Shown here: one piece after another, positions 43,055 through 51,909 of the stretch
Numbering within the stretch: the stretch's first letter is position 1
How the letters are laid out: the number at the start of each line of letters is the position of its first letter
NCBI GenBank assembly: GCA_965198755.1
Contig: OZ240673.1
Span: 372,001 to 436,000 of the forward strand
Source of the DNA: BOG-908 sp963692875
Lineage (GTDB): Bacteria > Pseudomonadota > Alphaproteobacteria > Acetobacterales > Acetobacteraceae
DNA length: 64,000 bases
Direction of reading: 5' to 3'
Notes under the pieces: generated by a model
What the model was told of the DNA's origin: nothing
Databases searched by the model: none
What the model saw: only the letters and a program-made list of their open reading frames with translations
Translations under genes and position numbers: made by a program

Positions 43055-44608
43055 ATGCCCCTAAGTAGAACTGCCACCCCGCTAGGCCTGCTGTCCCCGC
43101 GCGTCGTGCCGGAGGGGAAACCCGAAAGCCTCGCGTTCAGCCTGATGCTGGGCATCGCCGGCGTGGTGCTCGCCGCCATGCTCGCCTCGCTGGACCAGCG
43201 GCTGGCCACCGCAGCCAGCGCCGACCTGCTCGGCGGCCTGGGCCTCGGCCAGGACGACGGCTCGTGGGTGGCCACCGCCTATGCCGTGGGCAACATCGCC
43301 GTGGTGCCGCTGACGCCGTGGCTGGGTCAGCTGATCTCGCCGCGGCGCCTGGCGGCCGCCGAGATCGTGCTGTTCATCGTGGCCGGCACAGCGGTGCCGG
43401 TGGCGGCCAACTACCACGCGCTGATCGCGCTGCGTTTTCTGCAAGGGTTCGGCGAGGGCGGGCTGGTGCCGCTGATGCTGCTGACCCTGCTGCGCTTCAC
43501 GCCGCCGCGGCACCGCCCGGAGGGGTTCGCGGTGTACGCCGTGGTCAGCACGCTGGTGCCGCTGGTAGCTGACGGTGCGGCCGGGGTGGCCACCGATCTG
43601 TTCACCTGGCAGTCGCTGTTCTGGTTCAGCTCCGTGCTCGGACCGGTGGCGCTGCTGCTGGTGCTGGCGTTTCTGCCGCTGGAGAAGCCGAAATGGGAGA
43701 AATTCCTCGAAGCCGATTATTTCGGCCTGGGCTGCCTCGTTGCATTCTGCTGCATGCTGGTAGCCGGTTTGAGCCAGGGCCAGCGGCTGGACTGGTTCGA
43801 CGACCGGCTGATTGTGGCGCTGTTCGCCGGCGCCGGGGTGGCGCTGCTGGGCTTCCTGGTGAGCGAGTGGACCACGCAGAGGCCGCTGCTCGACCTTTCG
43901 CTGTTCCGGCGAGGCAACTTTAGCATCGGGCTGATGCTGGTGGTGGTGTTCAACATCGGCCTGCTGGGTGCGACCTACGTGGAGCCGCAGACGCAGATGC
44001 TGCTCCGCTCGCTCAAGCCGTTGCAGATCGGGCAGTTCCTGCTGCTGCTGGCTGTCCCGCAACTGGTGATGGCACCGGCTGCCGCCGTGCTGATGCGGTT
44101 CGTGGACGCGCGGCTGCTGGTGGCGACGGGGCTGGGGATGGGCGCGCTGGGGGCCTATTTGTGCACCTACGTCACCTCGGCCTGGGCAGGGGCGGACTTC
44201 CTGATGCCGCTGCTGTTGCAGGCCTGCGGCTGGCCGCTGGCGTTCACCCCGCTGGTGTTCCTGACAACCGCGGTTCTGACGCCGGAGGACGCGCTGACCG
44301 GCGGCACGATCTTCAACATAGTGCGTACCCTGGCGATTTCTGCAGGGCCGGCCATCGTCAACGCGGTTATTACGGTGCGCGAGCGGGTGCATTCGGAGTA
44401 CCTGGTGGCGCACCTGGTAGTGGGCACGCCGGCGGTGGATGCGCGGTTGACCGCGTTCGGAACGGGTGCGCTGGTGGCGGCCACGCGGGCGCAGGCTTAC
44501 GTGCTGTCGTTCGCCGATGCGTTCGGGTGGGTCTCTGTGCTGCTCTGCGTGGGAGTGGGGCTGGTGTTGTTTCAGAACGAGGCGCCGGTGACGCGGAAAC
44601 TGAGCTAA
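43055..44608 (+). CDS. DHA2-family MFS multidrug efflux pump (EmrB-like)
   Basis: 517 residues, 14 predicted membrane helices. Markers: MLASLDQRLATAAS (motif D1 variant), GSWVATAYAVGNIAVVPLTP, LRFLQGFGEGGLVPL and the C-terminal TGGTIFNIVRTLAISAGPAI. Inner membrane proton antiporter; the TolC-like channel and two adaptors nearby complete an EmrAB-TolC-like complex. ATG 43055; a TTG at 43022 inside the repeat arm would add 11 residues. Confidence 0.93.
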   Translation: MPLSRTATPLGLLSPRVVPEGKPESLAFSLMLGIAGVVLAAMLASLDQRLATAASADLLGGLGLGQDDGSWVATAYAVGNIAVVPLTPWLGQLISPRRLAAAEIVLFIVAGTAVPVAANYHALIALRFLQGFGEGGLVPLMLLTLLRFTPPRHRPEGFAVYAVVSTLVPLVADGAAGVATDLFTWQSLFWFSSVLGPVALLLVLAFLPLEKPKWEKFLEADYFGLGCLVAFCCMLVAGLSQGQRLDWFDDRLIVALFAGAGVALLGFLVSEWTTQRPLLDLSLFRRGNFSIGLMLVVVFNIGLLGATYVEPQTQMLLRSLKPLQIGQFLLLLAVPQLVMAPAAAVLMRFVDARLLVATGLGMGALGAYLCTYVTSAWAGADFLMPLLLQACGWPLAFTPLVFLTTAVLTPEDALTGGTIFNIVRTLAISAGPAIVNAVITVRERVHSEYLVAHLVVGTPAVDARLTAFGTGALVAATRAQAYVLSFADAFGWVSVLLCVGVGLVLFQNEAPVTRKLS

Positions 44609-44611
44609 GGC

Positions 44612-44760
44612 GCAAGCAAGCGGTTCTTTTTTGAAAAAAGAACCAAAAAACTTTTGTTCTCTGGAGGTGCGTCGGGCTGAGGCGTGTCGTTCAGCCGTCC
44701 GCGACAGCCGCGATAAAAGCTTTTTGCTTCTTTTTTTCGAAAAAGAAGATTCTTGCTTTC
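44612..44760 (-). repeat. Dispersed palindromic repeat, copy 21
   Basis: GGTTC-type left arm with A6; longer spacer (TCAGCCGTCCGCGACAG); CTTC-type right arm with TCGA loop. Begins 4 bp after the MFS stop. Confidence 0.92.
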
Positions 44761-45137
44761 TTCTGGTCGCCAAGTGTCCACGCTGATCGCTACGACTTGA
44801 CAAGGATGGCTCCTAACTTTCAGTATCGTAACGTTAACTCGAATGTGTCATGTCGATGCAGGCCAATGCGGTCCGACCAGGTTGTCTCGCCGCCGAGACG
44901 GAGTTCTCCGGCCTCGGCAGCCTTGGTCGCGAAGTTTCAACCTCGCATTTTTCCTGGGAGGACCTCGGAAAAGGCAATTGCCCGAGCCTGAAGCAGCTGA
45001 CGTTTCTGGTTGAAGGCGGGCTGTTCCCGGCCGCACGCTCGGGCGGACCATGACCGCGGTGTGCCGTTGGCCTGACGCACGGCGGGCGCTCGGCCCGGCC
45101 GCCTGCCTTTTGCCGCGGCTGCCGACGTGAGTGCCCG
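44761..45137. other. Intergenic stretch before the acyltransferase
   Basis: No firm gene. A 67-codon frame at 44850-45053 (MSMQANAVRPGCLAAETEFS...) has no family match and a weak start. AT-rich patches near 44810-44850 may hold a promoter. Confidence 0.35.
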
Positions 45138-46202
45138 GTGATCCGGCCCGGGCGAGGCGAAATCCGCACCATCGGGTCCTTGCGCGCGTTCGCCTGCCTG
45201 TTGGTGGTCGCCTACCACGCCGTGGACGGAAGCTGGGCTAACGGGTCCGCCGGCGTGGACCTGTTCTTCGTAGTCAGCGGCCTCGTCATGGGCCTTTCCT
45301 CCTCCGGCCTAGCCTCTCGGGCGAACGGGTGGCGGGTGTTCGCCGCCCGCCGCCTGCGTCGCCTGGTACCGCTGTACTGGACGATGACCACGCTCAAGCT
45401 GGCGATCGGCCTGGCGCTGCCCGCAACGCTGGCCGCTACCCGCCCCGGCGTCTGGAACGTGGTCGCGTCTTACCTGTTCATTCCGGCCCGTGACGGTGCG
45501 GGCGCTGTCCGGCCGCTGCTCGGCGTAGGCTGGACGCTGCAGTTCGAGATGCTGTTCTACGGCCTGTTCGCGTGCGCTCTGGCCTGGCGCAGACCACCGC
45601 TGGGCGTTATTCTGCCGGTGCTGGTACCGCTGGCCGCGCTCGGCTTCCTGCGCCAGGCGGGCTGGCCTGCCCCGTTGGTGCTGGCCAACGGCCTGGTGCT
45701 GGAGTTCTGCGCCGGGCTGTTGCTGGCCGGGCTCGCGTGGCGCCTCGTGCGACTGCCGGCGCCGCTCGCCTGGGTGGTCGGCGCCATCGGGCTCGGCGCC
45801 CTGCTCGTGCTGCCTTCGTGCGGGCCATGGCGCTTTGCCGTCTGGGGAAGCGGCGCCAGCCTGGTTGTCGCTGCCTGCGTGGCGCTTGAGCAGACGATCG
45901 GTGCGCGCCTGCCGCAGTGGCTGCTGACACTGGGGGAGGCAAGCTTCGCCACCTACCTCGTTCATCCGTTCCTGGTGCCCTGGGTGGTGCGGGCAGCGCA
46001 CGCGGCAGCCGGCGGTTCCGTGGGTGCGGTTGCGGTTTGCATTGCTATCATTGCGAGCCTGGCGGTCTCCTGCCCGGCAGGGCTGGCGCTGCATCGCTGG
46101 GTGGACCAGCCCATGCAGGCCTGGTTGCGGCTTCGTGCCGCGGGGCCGGCAGGTTCACCTGCCGGACCTGGCCCGTCCGCGGCCGAGTTCGTCCAGCCCT
46201 AG
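45138..46202 (+). CDS. Acyltransferase 3 family membrane protein (OafA/NodX type)
   Basis: 354 residues, about ten membrane helices. Family opening IGSLRAFACLLVVAYHAVDG with the conserved Arg and His, then GVDLFFVVSGLVMGL, AARRLRRLVPLYWTMT, VGWTLQFEMLFYGLFA and the C-terminal ASFATYLVHPFLV. It transfers acetyl or other acyl groups to surface polysaccharide or lipid. GTG 45138. It stands alone. Confidence 0.9.
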   Translation: MIRPGRGEIRTIGSLRAFACLLVVAYHAVDGSWANGSAGVDLFFVVSGLVMGLSSSGLASRANGWRVFAARRLRRLVPLYWTMTTLKLAIGLALPATLAATRPGVWNVVASYLFIPARDGAGAVRPLLGVGWTLQFEMLFYGLFACALAWRRPPLGVILPVLVPLAALGFLRQAGWPAPLVLANGLVLEFCAGLLLAGLAWRLVRLPAPLAWVVGAIGLGALLVLPSCGPWRFAVWGSGASLVVAACVALEQTIGARLPQWLLTLGEASFATYLVHPFLVPWVVRAAHAAAGGSVGAVAVCIAIIASLAVSCPAGLALHRWVDQPMQAWLRLRAAGPAGSPAGPGPSAAEFVQP

Positions 46203-46570
46203 CTGTTCGCGGCGCAGCGCGTGCTTGCGGGACGCCTGTGCCCGCTGGGGCTGCAGCGTCTCGGCGGCTTCGAGCGCTGCTTTGCAGGTTGCCGCCTCAT
46301 GCCCAGCCGACTGCCGTGCAGCGTCCGCTCGCCTGGTGTCCTCCGTCCGACGGGCGATGGCGGCAGATGCGTGCGATAGTTCCAATCTACGAGAACGCGA
46401 TCGTTAAAATGGGACGAGAACCAAAATTATACACTGTTTTTCCGCTTTTTTCTAACTTCCATCCCCTTAGACGCCGATGTTTCTAAATTTATGCCCGTTT
46501 TGGTGAAAAATTGGTAGCGGAACACACGGCATGGTGGTAATGATTGCGTATCGAAACACGGGAGATGGCA
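46203..46570. promoter_or_regulatory. AT-rich leader upstream of ctrA
   Basis: About 370 bp without a gene. The part 46395-46545 is strikingly AT-rich compared with the window and probably carries the ctrA promoter(s). I searched for paired TTAA half-sites (CtrA autoregulation) and found only single ones, such as gttaaaa at 46404. Confidence 0.45.
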
Positions 46571-47302
46571 GTGCGGGTCCTACTGGTCGAAGACGATGCG
46601 ACGGCTTCACGCGCAGTCGCTATTATGCTCCGCAATCATGGATCAATCGTTGATCAGACCGACACCGGCGAGGAAGCGCTCGAGCTGGTGCGTCATTATG
46701 ATTACGACATCGTCGTGCTCGACCTGATCCTGCCGGACATGGAGGGCTACGAGGTGGTCCGCCGTATGCGTGCCAGCCGGGTGGAGACGCCGGTGCTGAT
46801 CCTCTCCGGCCTGGACCGCGCCGGCGCCAAGGTGCGCGGCTTCGGCATGGGTGCCGACGACTACATCAGCAAGCCGTTCGACAAGGACGAGTTGATCGCA
46901 CGTATCCAGGCGGTGATCCGCCGCAGCAAGGGCTACAGCCAGCCGATCCTGCGCATCGGCAACCTGCAGCTCAACCTCGACAGCCGCGAGGTCACCGCCG
47001 ACGGCCAGCAGGTCCACCTTACCGGCAAGGAGTACGCCATTCTCGAGCTGCTGGTGCTGCGCCGCGGCATGGTGCTGACCAAGGAGGCGTTCCTCAACCA
47101 CCTCTACGGCGGCATCGACGAGCCGGAGATGAAGATCATCGACGTGTTCATCTGCAAGCTGCGCAAGAAGCTGGCCCAGGCCGGCGCCGGCAACCTGATC
47201 GGCACCGTGTGGGGCAGGGGCTACATGATGCGCGACCCCAACAGCCCGGCAGCGATGTCGGCCTCCGGCCTGCACACCGCCGAGGACCTCGCCGCCGCCT
47301 GA
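46571..47302 (+). CDS. ctrA: Cell-cycle response regulator CtrA
   Basis: OmpR-type regulator, 243 residues. Receiver domain: VRVLLVEDDATASRAV, phospho-Asp in DIVVLDLILPDMEGYEV, and KPFDKDELIARIQAVIRRSK. DNA-binding domain: VHLTGKEYAILELLVLRRG, FLNHLYGGIDEPEMKIIDVF and CKLRKKLAQAG, near-identical to CtrA proteins. The C-terminus ends AEDLAAA, like the Ala-Ala proteolysis signal of Caulobacter CtrA. GTG 46571 chosen: GGGAG at 46560-46564 is 6 bp before it but touches ATG 46565. Controls division and motility genes in alphaproteobacteria. Confidence 0.94.
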   Translation: MRVLLVEDDATASRAVAIMLRNHGSIVDQTDTGEEALELVRHYDYDIVVLDLILPDMEGYEVVRRMRASRVETPVLILSGLDRAGAKVRGFGMGADDYISKPFDKDELIARIQAVIRRSKGYSQPILRIGNLQLNLDSREVTADGQQVHLTGKEYAILELLVLRRGMVLTKEAFLNHLYGGIDEPEMKIIDVFICKLRKKLAQAGAGNLIGTVWGRGYMMRDPNSPAAMSASGLHTAEDLAAA

Positions 47303-47445
47303 AGCCGCCCCGCCGCTACAGCGATGGCCATCGGAGCACGACAGCCATCGCACTGGCATCGGCACCCGCAACACACCCTTAGTCGGGCAACAGGCGCGCA
47401 AGGCCGGCTCCCTGCCATGTCCCGGGCAGAAAGCCGGCAGCCAGC

Positions 47446-48249
47446 CTAGCTTCCGGCGGGCAGCGCCGGGTAGTTGTCGACGATGAAACCCCAGGGATTT
47501 CCCGGCGTCGGCCCGAGCGAGCCGCCGCGCAACGCACCCCAGCCGCTCGAGCGCCAGTTGCTCAGGTTGCTGCGTGCGTCGTAGTTGGCCGGGCCCCAGG
47601 GCAGTGCCGTCTGGACGTAAGTCGGGTCCGGCATCGCCTCCGTCCCGGCATGCTGGACGTAGGTGTTGAGGCTCGGAAACAGGCTGCAACGGCCCAGAGT
47701 GCTGCGCGCGGTCACCTTGCCGGCAGCAACGGTGACCGTCAGCGTCAACTCGGACCAGATGGGCGGAAACTTCGTCACACGCCGTGCAGCACCGGTGCCT
47801 GCACGCTGTCCCGGTTGCGGAAGCAACTTGTCTATGACCGGTGCGAGCGGGCCTTCCAAACCGTCCTGTATCGCGTGGCCGACGGCGCTGCCGATGATCT
47901 CGGGGCTCTGCGTCCGCGCGCCGACCACCTGCATGAACGTCGCCTGGCTGCCGGAAAAGCTTCGCTTTGCCGTGCGGGTGAAGGCATACGACGGAAAGCC
48001 GCCGAACGACGGCGCCCTGTACATGCCCGATTGCGCCGAGAAGCCCGCGCCCATGATCGTCCCGCTCGACTGATCCACGTCCACCCACGCTTCGAGAAAG
48101 TTGTCGAAACGGTAGCCGGCGTTGCCGGTGAGGTAGCGCCGGTCCACCTCCGGCTTCGGCGGCACGTGATCCACTTCGATCAACCACCACAGCCTAGGAT
48201 CGATCCAGCTTACGGTCGCCGCCGACCTCGTATAGCGCTGCAACGTCAC
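47446..48249 (-). CDS. Hypothetical protein, 267 residues
   Basis: No family recognised. GTG 48247-48249 follows GGAG with 8 bp spacing. No signal peptide or membrane helix. Trp/Tyr-rich segments such as DPRLWWLIEVDHVPPKPEVD and GYRFDNFLEAWVDVDQSSGT, and a Gly/Pro/Asn-rich C-terminus (LRGGSLGPTPGNPWGF), suggest a folded, mostly beta protein. Codon composition matches its neighbours. Convergent with ctrA. Confidence 0.7.
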   Translation of the reverse strand: MTLQRYTRSAATVSWIDPRLWWLIEVDHVPPKPEVDRRYLTGNAGYRFDNFLEAWVDVDQSSGTIMGAGFSAQSGMYRAPSFGGFPSYAFTRTAKRSFSGSQATFMQVVGARTQSPEIIGSAVGHAIQDGLEGPLAPVIDKLLPQPGQRAGTGAARRVTKFPPIWSELTLTVTVAAGKVTARSTLGRCSLFPSLNTYVQHAGTEAMPDPTYVQTALPWGPANYDARSNLSNWRSSGWGALRGGSLGPTPGNPWGFIVDNYPALPAGS

Positions 48250-48688
48250 GTCTGACTCCGCTCGATATTGAACTCCAAGCGCAACAGAGCCGCGGGAGTT
48301 CGAGGCAGGCTGGCGTCGATACGGACATGCTCAGCGGCAGGAAAGCGCCTCTCGTCGAGAAAGAGAACGCGGACCCGGGGTTCGGGATGAACACCCTGAT
48401 CCTGGCGGAGGCTGATTTCGACGCGCGACGTTCGTGCGGCAGTCCGGCCCCTCGAACGCCAGGCCTCCTGCGGCGGCGGCTCGCGCGAGCCTTGAGCAGG
48501 CCGAACGGCCGCACGAAGGGCTGACATCGAAGAGGGCCGCATCATGCAGCCGCCCAGCCACGCGACTTTGAGCGACTATGCGCTCCGAAGCTTCAAACGG
48601 CCACGCATATGCTTCGTCGCGGTGTTCGCGGATCTTGCTGCAGGCGGCATTCACCGGACGAGCATTTCGGTGATCCGCGCAGGGCGCC
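48250..48688. other. Intergenic stretch
   Basis: About 440 bp in which I see no supported gene, RNA or repeat. Confidence 0.4.
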
Positions 48689-49159
48689 TCAGTCGCAATG
48701 CCCACCAGCAGAGCCGATCAGGTCGGCTCCCGTCGCTGCCTGGCCGCCAATCGTCTGGTAGGACGACCCACAATACGAGGGCGCGTCCAACCGTGGCTCC
48801 GGGCTCGCCGCCTCGGAATGTGCCGGCTGATAGTCGTGCGTCTCCTGCGCGTGCGGGTCGCGCTGGATCGGCCGGCGCTGGGCGTGCACCACGATGTCTG
48901 TCCGGCCGTCCAGGTCGTGAATGTCGGTTTGGCTGGTGGTGTCGACGCTGGATTTAGCCGGCGGAGGCGGCACGAACCACTGCGGCGACGGGGCGGCGGC
49001 GGCCAGGGCCAGAAGCAAGAAAGCGGTTCTTTTTTGAAAAAAAGAACCAAAAAACTTTTGTTCCTTTAGGCGCGCGTTGCGGGAGACACCGCGACAGCGC
49101 GACCAAAAGTCTTTTTGCTTCTTTTTTTTCAAAAAAAGAAGCGCTTGCTTTCTCTTCAT
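48689..49159 (-). CDS. Small exported protein with repeat-derived signal peptide
   Basis: The mature part is about 100 residues: SVDTTSQTDIHDLDGRTDIV followed by VHAQRRPIQRDPHAQETHDY, ending with two Cys (PSYCGSS, GGHCD). It has no known family. The signal core AFLLLALAAAA directly follows repeat-encoded FFGSFFQKRT. The frame stays open to ATG 49157-49159 on the far side of the repeat (about 54-residue leader); an in-frame TTG lies inside the signal core. Start uncertain. Confidence 0.55.
   Translation of the reverse strand: MKRKQALLFLKKKKQKDFWSRCRGVSRNARLKEQKFFGSFFQKRTAFLLLALAAAAPSPQWFVPPPPAKSSVDTTSQTDIHDLDGRTDIVVHAQRRPIQRDPHAQETHDYQPAHSEAASPEPRLDAPSYCGSSYQTIGGQAATGADLIGSAGGHCD
49013..49152 (-). 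repeat. Dispersed palindromic repeat, copy 22
   Basis: GGTTC-type left arm; CCGCGACAG core; CTTC-type right arm with T8. It sits between nadK and the small exported gene, reading into the latter's signal peptide. Confidence 0.93.
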
Positions 49160-49947
49160 ACGGTAAACTGCTCAGCCACGATCCGCTCCGACAATCCCTG
49201 TTCGGGATCAAACAACATCGTGGTCTTCACGCTGCGATCCTCGCTCACCGCCACGCTCGCCACGTCCCGCACCTCGCTGAAATCCGCCACCGCCGAGACC
49301 GGCCGCTTGTCCGCCTCCAGCACCTCGAAGACCACGTCCGCCGTGCTCGGCAGCAACGCGCCGCGCCAGCGCCGCGGCCGGAACGCGCTGATCGGCGTGA
49401 GCGGCAGGAGGTTCGCCGACAGCGGCACGATCGGCCCGTGCGCAGACAGGTTGTACGCCGTCGACCCCGCAGGCGTGGCCACCAGCACACCGTCGCAGAC
49501 CAGCTCCTCCAGCCGCACCCGCCCGTCGATGGTGATGCGTATCTTCGCCGTCTGCCGCAACTGCCGCAGCAGCGACACCTCGTTGAGCGCCAACGCCTCC
49601 TCCACCACGCCGGACCGCGTCACCGCGTGCATCCGCAGCGGGTGCAGCACCACCTCCTGCGAGCGTGCGAGCCGCGCCGGCAGGTCGTCCTCCAGGAACG
49701 GGTTCATCAGGAATCCGACCGAGCCGCAATTCATCCCGTACACCGGCACGTCGCAGGTCAGCGTGCGGTGCAGCGTCTCCAGCATGAACCCGTCGCCACC
49801 GAGGCAGACCACCACGTCCGCGCTGCCGAACGGCACGTCGCCGAAGCGCGCGACCAGACGCGCCCGGCTCTCCTGCGCCAGCTCGGTGGGCGAGGCCAGC
49901 ACGCAGATGTTGCGGACCTCGCGCAACTCGGGCGCGCTAGCGTCCAT
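49156..49947 (-). CDS. nadK: NAD kinase
   Basis: Phosphorylates NAD to NADP. 263 residues from ATG 49945-49947. Markers: CLGGDGFMLETLHR (GGDG nucleotide motif), YGMNCGSVGFLMNPF, ALNEVSLLRQ and DGVLVATPAGSTAYNLSAHG. Length is normal for the alphaproteobacterial type. The open frame extends upstream by 62 codons with no family match. Confidence 0.96.
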   Translation of the reverse strand: MDASAPELREVRNICVLASPTELAQESRARLVARFGDVPFGSADVVVCLGGDGFMLETLHRTLTCDVPVYGMNCGSVGFLMNPFLEDDLPARLARSQEVVLHPLRMHAVTRSGVVEEALALNEVSLLRQLRQTAKIRITIDGRVRLEELVCDGVLVATPAGSTAYNLSAHGPIVPLSANLLPLTPISAFRPRRWRGALLPSTADVVFEVLEADKRPVSAVADFSEVRDVASVAVSEDRSVKTTMLFDPEQGLSERIVAEQFTV

Positions 49948-50208
49948 GCAGCCTCCAGCCCCGTCGCGGGCCTGGCGCGCTGCTGCCTCGGCGCCGCCCC
50001 GGGAGCCGGCTTGGCCCGCTTGCGTCCGCGCCGCTCGCCGGCCGGCCCGTCGGAACGCGGCGTGACCGGCGCCCACAGTCTGCCACCGGACGAGGCAGTC
50101 TCGCGTTGCGGCGCGGGGCAGTGGGGACGACACGGGCCACGGACGATCCTCGGGCGGCCGAGGCGCCGCGCGGCTTGCCCGCCGATACCCGTCCGCTCCA
50201 CAACCCTG

Positions 50209-51054
50209 TCACGCAAGCCGGCGATGCGCCAGCACCGGCATCGCCGCCCGCACCCGCGCCAGCTCCGCCAGGTCGATCTCGGCCGCCGCCCAGCCAGGCG
50301 CCTCGCCGGCATCCGCACGCACCTCTCCCCATGGGTCGCAGATCAGGCTGTGCCCCCAGGTCGTCCGCGTCCGCCCGGTGCCGTCCAGGTGAGTCCCCGT
50401 GGTGGCCGCCGCCACCACCCAGCACTGCGTCTCGATCGCACGCGCGCGCAGCAGAACCTCCCAGTGCGCCCGCCCGGTCTCCGCCGTGAACGCCGAGGGC
50501 ACCAGGATAACCTCCGCACCCGCCACCCGCAGCAGCGAGTACATCTCCGCGAACCGCAGATCGTAGCAGATCGACAGGCCCAGTACCGGCCCGCTGTCGC
50601 CGCCGGCCCGGCACGTCACCACCTGGTCGCCGGCGCCGAACAGGCCGCTCTCGCGGTAGCTCTGGCCGCCTGGCGTGACCACGTCGAACAGGTGGATCTT
50701 GCGATACCTGGCCAGCTCGGCACCGTCTGGCCCGAACACCAGCGTCGTGTTGAACAGCGTCTCGCCGGCACGCTCGCCGATCGAGCCGCCATGCAGCGTC
50801 ACGCCAAGGCGCCGCGCCGTCTCGCCGAGAAAGCGGTAGGCGCTGCCGGGCTCGCCCTGCCCACCTGGGGAGGGCAGCATTTCGCTTTGCGAAAGCTTCT
50901 GCTCACGCCCGGCGCCCAGGCACGTCCACATCTCCGGCAGGCTCACGAGCGCCGGCCGGTCGCCCATGGCGGCGGCATCAATCAGCGGCGCCAGGGTTGC
51001 AACATTCTCGGCCTTGCACGCACCTGGTGCGCACTGGACCACCACTGCTCGCAT
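50209..51054 (-). CDS. Carbon-nitrogen hydrolase (Nit2/omega-amidase-like)
   Basis: 281 residues from ATG 51052-51054, with AGGGAG 8 bp upstream. The nitrilase triad is visible: Glu in SLPEMWTCLG, Lys in YRKIHLFDV and Cys in LSICYDLRFAEMY. The EMYSLLRVAGAEVILVPSAF and HWEVLLRARAIETQCWV segments fit the Nit2/omega-amidase branch, which hydrolyses alpha-keto acid amides or damaged glutathione. It lies upstream of nadK on the same strand, with a 261-bp gap that holds nothing recognised. Confidence 0.92.
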   Translation of the reverse strand: MRAVVVQCAPGACKAENVATLAPLIDAAAMGDRPALVSLPEMWTCLGAGREQKLSQSEMLPSPGGQGEPGSAYRFLGETARRLGVTLHGGSIGERAGETLFNTTLVFGPDGAELARYRKIHLFDVVTPGGQSYRESGLFGAGDQVVTCRAGGDSGPVLGLSICYDLRFAEMYSLLRVAGAEVILVPSAFTAETGRAHWEVLLRARAIETQCWVVAAATTGTHLDGTGRTRTTWGHSLICDPWGEVRADAGEAPGWAAAEIDLAELARVRAAMPVLAHRRLA

Positions 51055-51909
51055 GCGAGGACTCCCTGAACGTCGCATGCGGAAGATGGAGCCTTCCCGA
51101 TCAACAGGAAACAGGCTTTGGTGCGCGCTGTCGCGGACCTCACCGGGCTGGGTGACGCGCCCTGCAGGAAGGTGACCTTGCCGAGAGCGCCGCCGTTTGC
51201 CGATGACGACGCGACGACGACGTCGCAACGTGTCGGCGCTCGAGCCATGCCGCGTCCCGGCAGCGTTCGCAGTGTGCTGGTGCGACTCGACGACCAGCGT
51301 GCCGCGTGTTGGCGCACGAGGCCACCCAGCAGCATGATCATGTCGCCTCGCGAATCGTGCGGACGCTAAGTGTTTGTTTGGTTTACGACGGGCGGTTGTA
51401 GCGCTGTTGCAGAGCCTGATGCTCGTCCGCTCCTCGCCACGCACACGTCGGGCCGCCCGTCTTGCCAGTCGTTTCTTGCCGCCTGCTCTCGCGTCGTGCA
51501 GCTCGGTCGTGCCGCATCAGCCAGACACGAGCGTCTGAGCCACTTGAATTTGTCACCATCTGCGCCGGCTATACGAGACGCTGTAGAAACGCGCAGCACG
51601 CACGGCGATCACCAAACGCGCAACAACCAAGTATGATGTATGCAGTCATTATGCTTGAAGATAGTGCGCTGAAGGTTTCGCGCGTGAGGAGCTTTCTTTC
51701 AAAGTTACGAAAAAATGTCAGAGATGCGCATTTCTGCTTGTGGCTCGAGATTTCGCCGGTTAGCGTTGCGGCGTCGTCGGTCAAGACACCTGGTGATGCA
51801 CGCGCGATTGCGTGTCGCGACGGTATTTCGTGTCGATGCCGAAGTTGTGTGTGGCTGAACCTGCGTCTGTATACACCAGTGTCCGCGAGATTTAGGGAGA
51901 CGTTCAACA
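51055..51909. other. Long intergenic stretch before the S53 peptidase
   Basis: About 855 bp. No gene supported. A fragment at 51128-51150 (gcgctgtcgcggacctcacc) resembles a worn repeat core. 51640-51900 is AT-richer and likely contains the peptidase promoter; AGGGAGA at 51893-51899 is its ribosome site. Confidence 0.4.

Noticed and set aside
46544..46570. ATG 46565 or TTG 46544 as ctrA start
   Set aside because: GGGAG at 46560-46564 directly touches ATG 46565 but is well spaced for GTG 46571, which also matches the family N-terminus.
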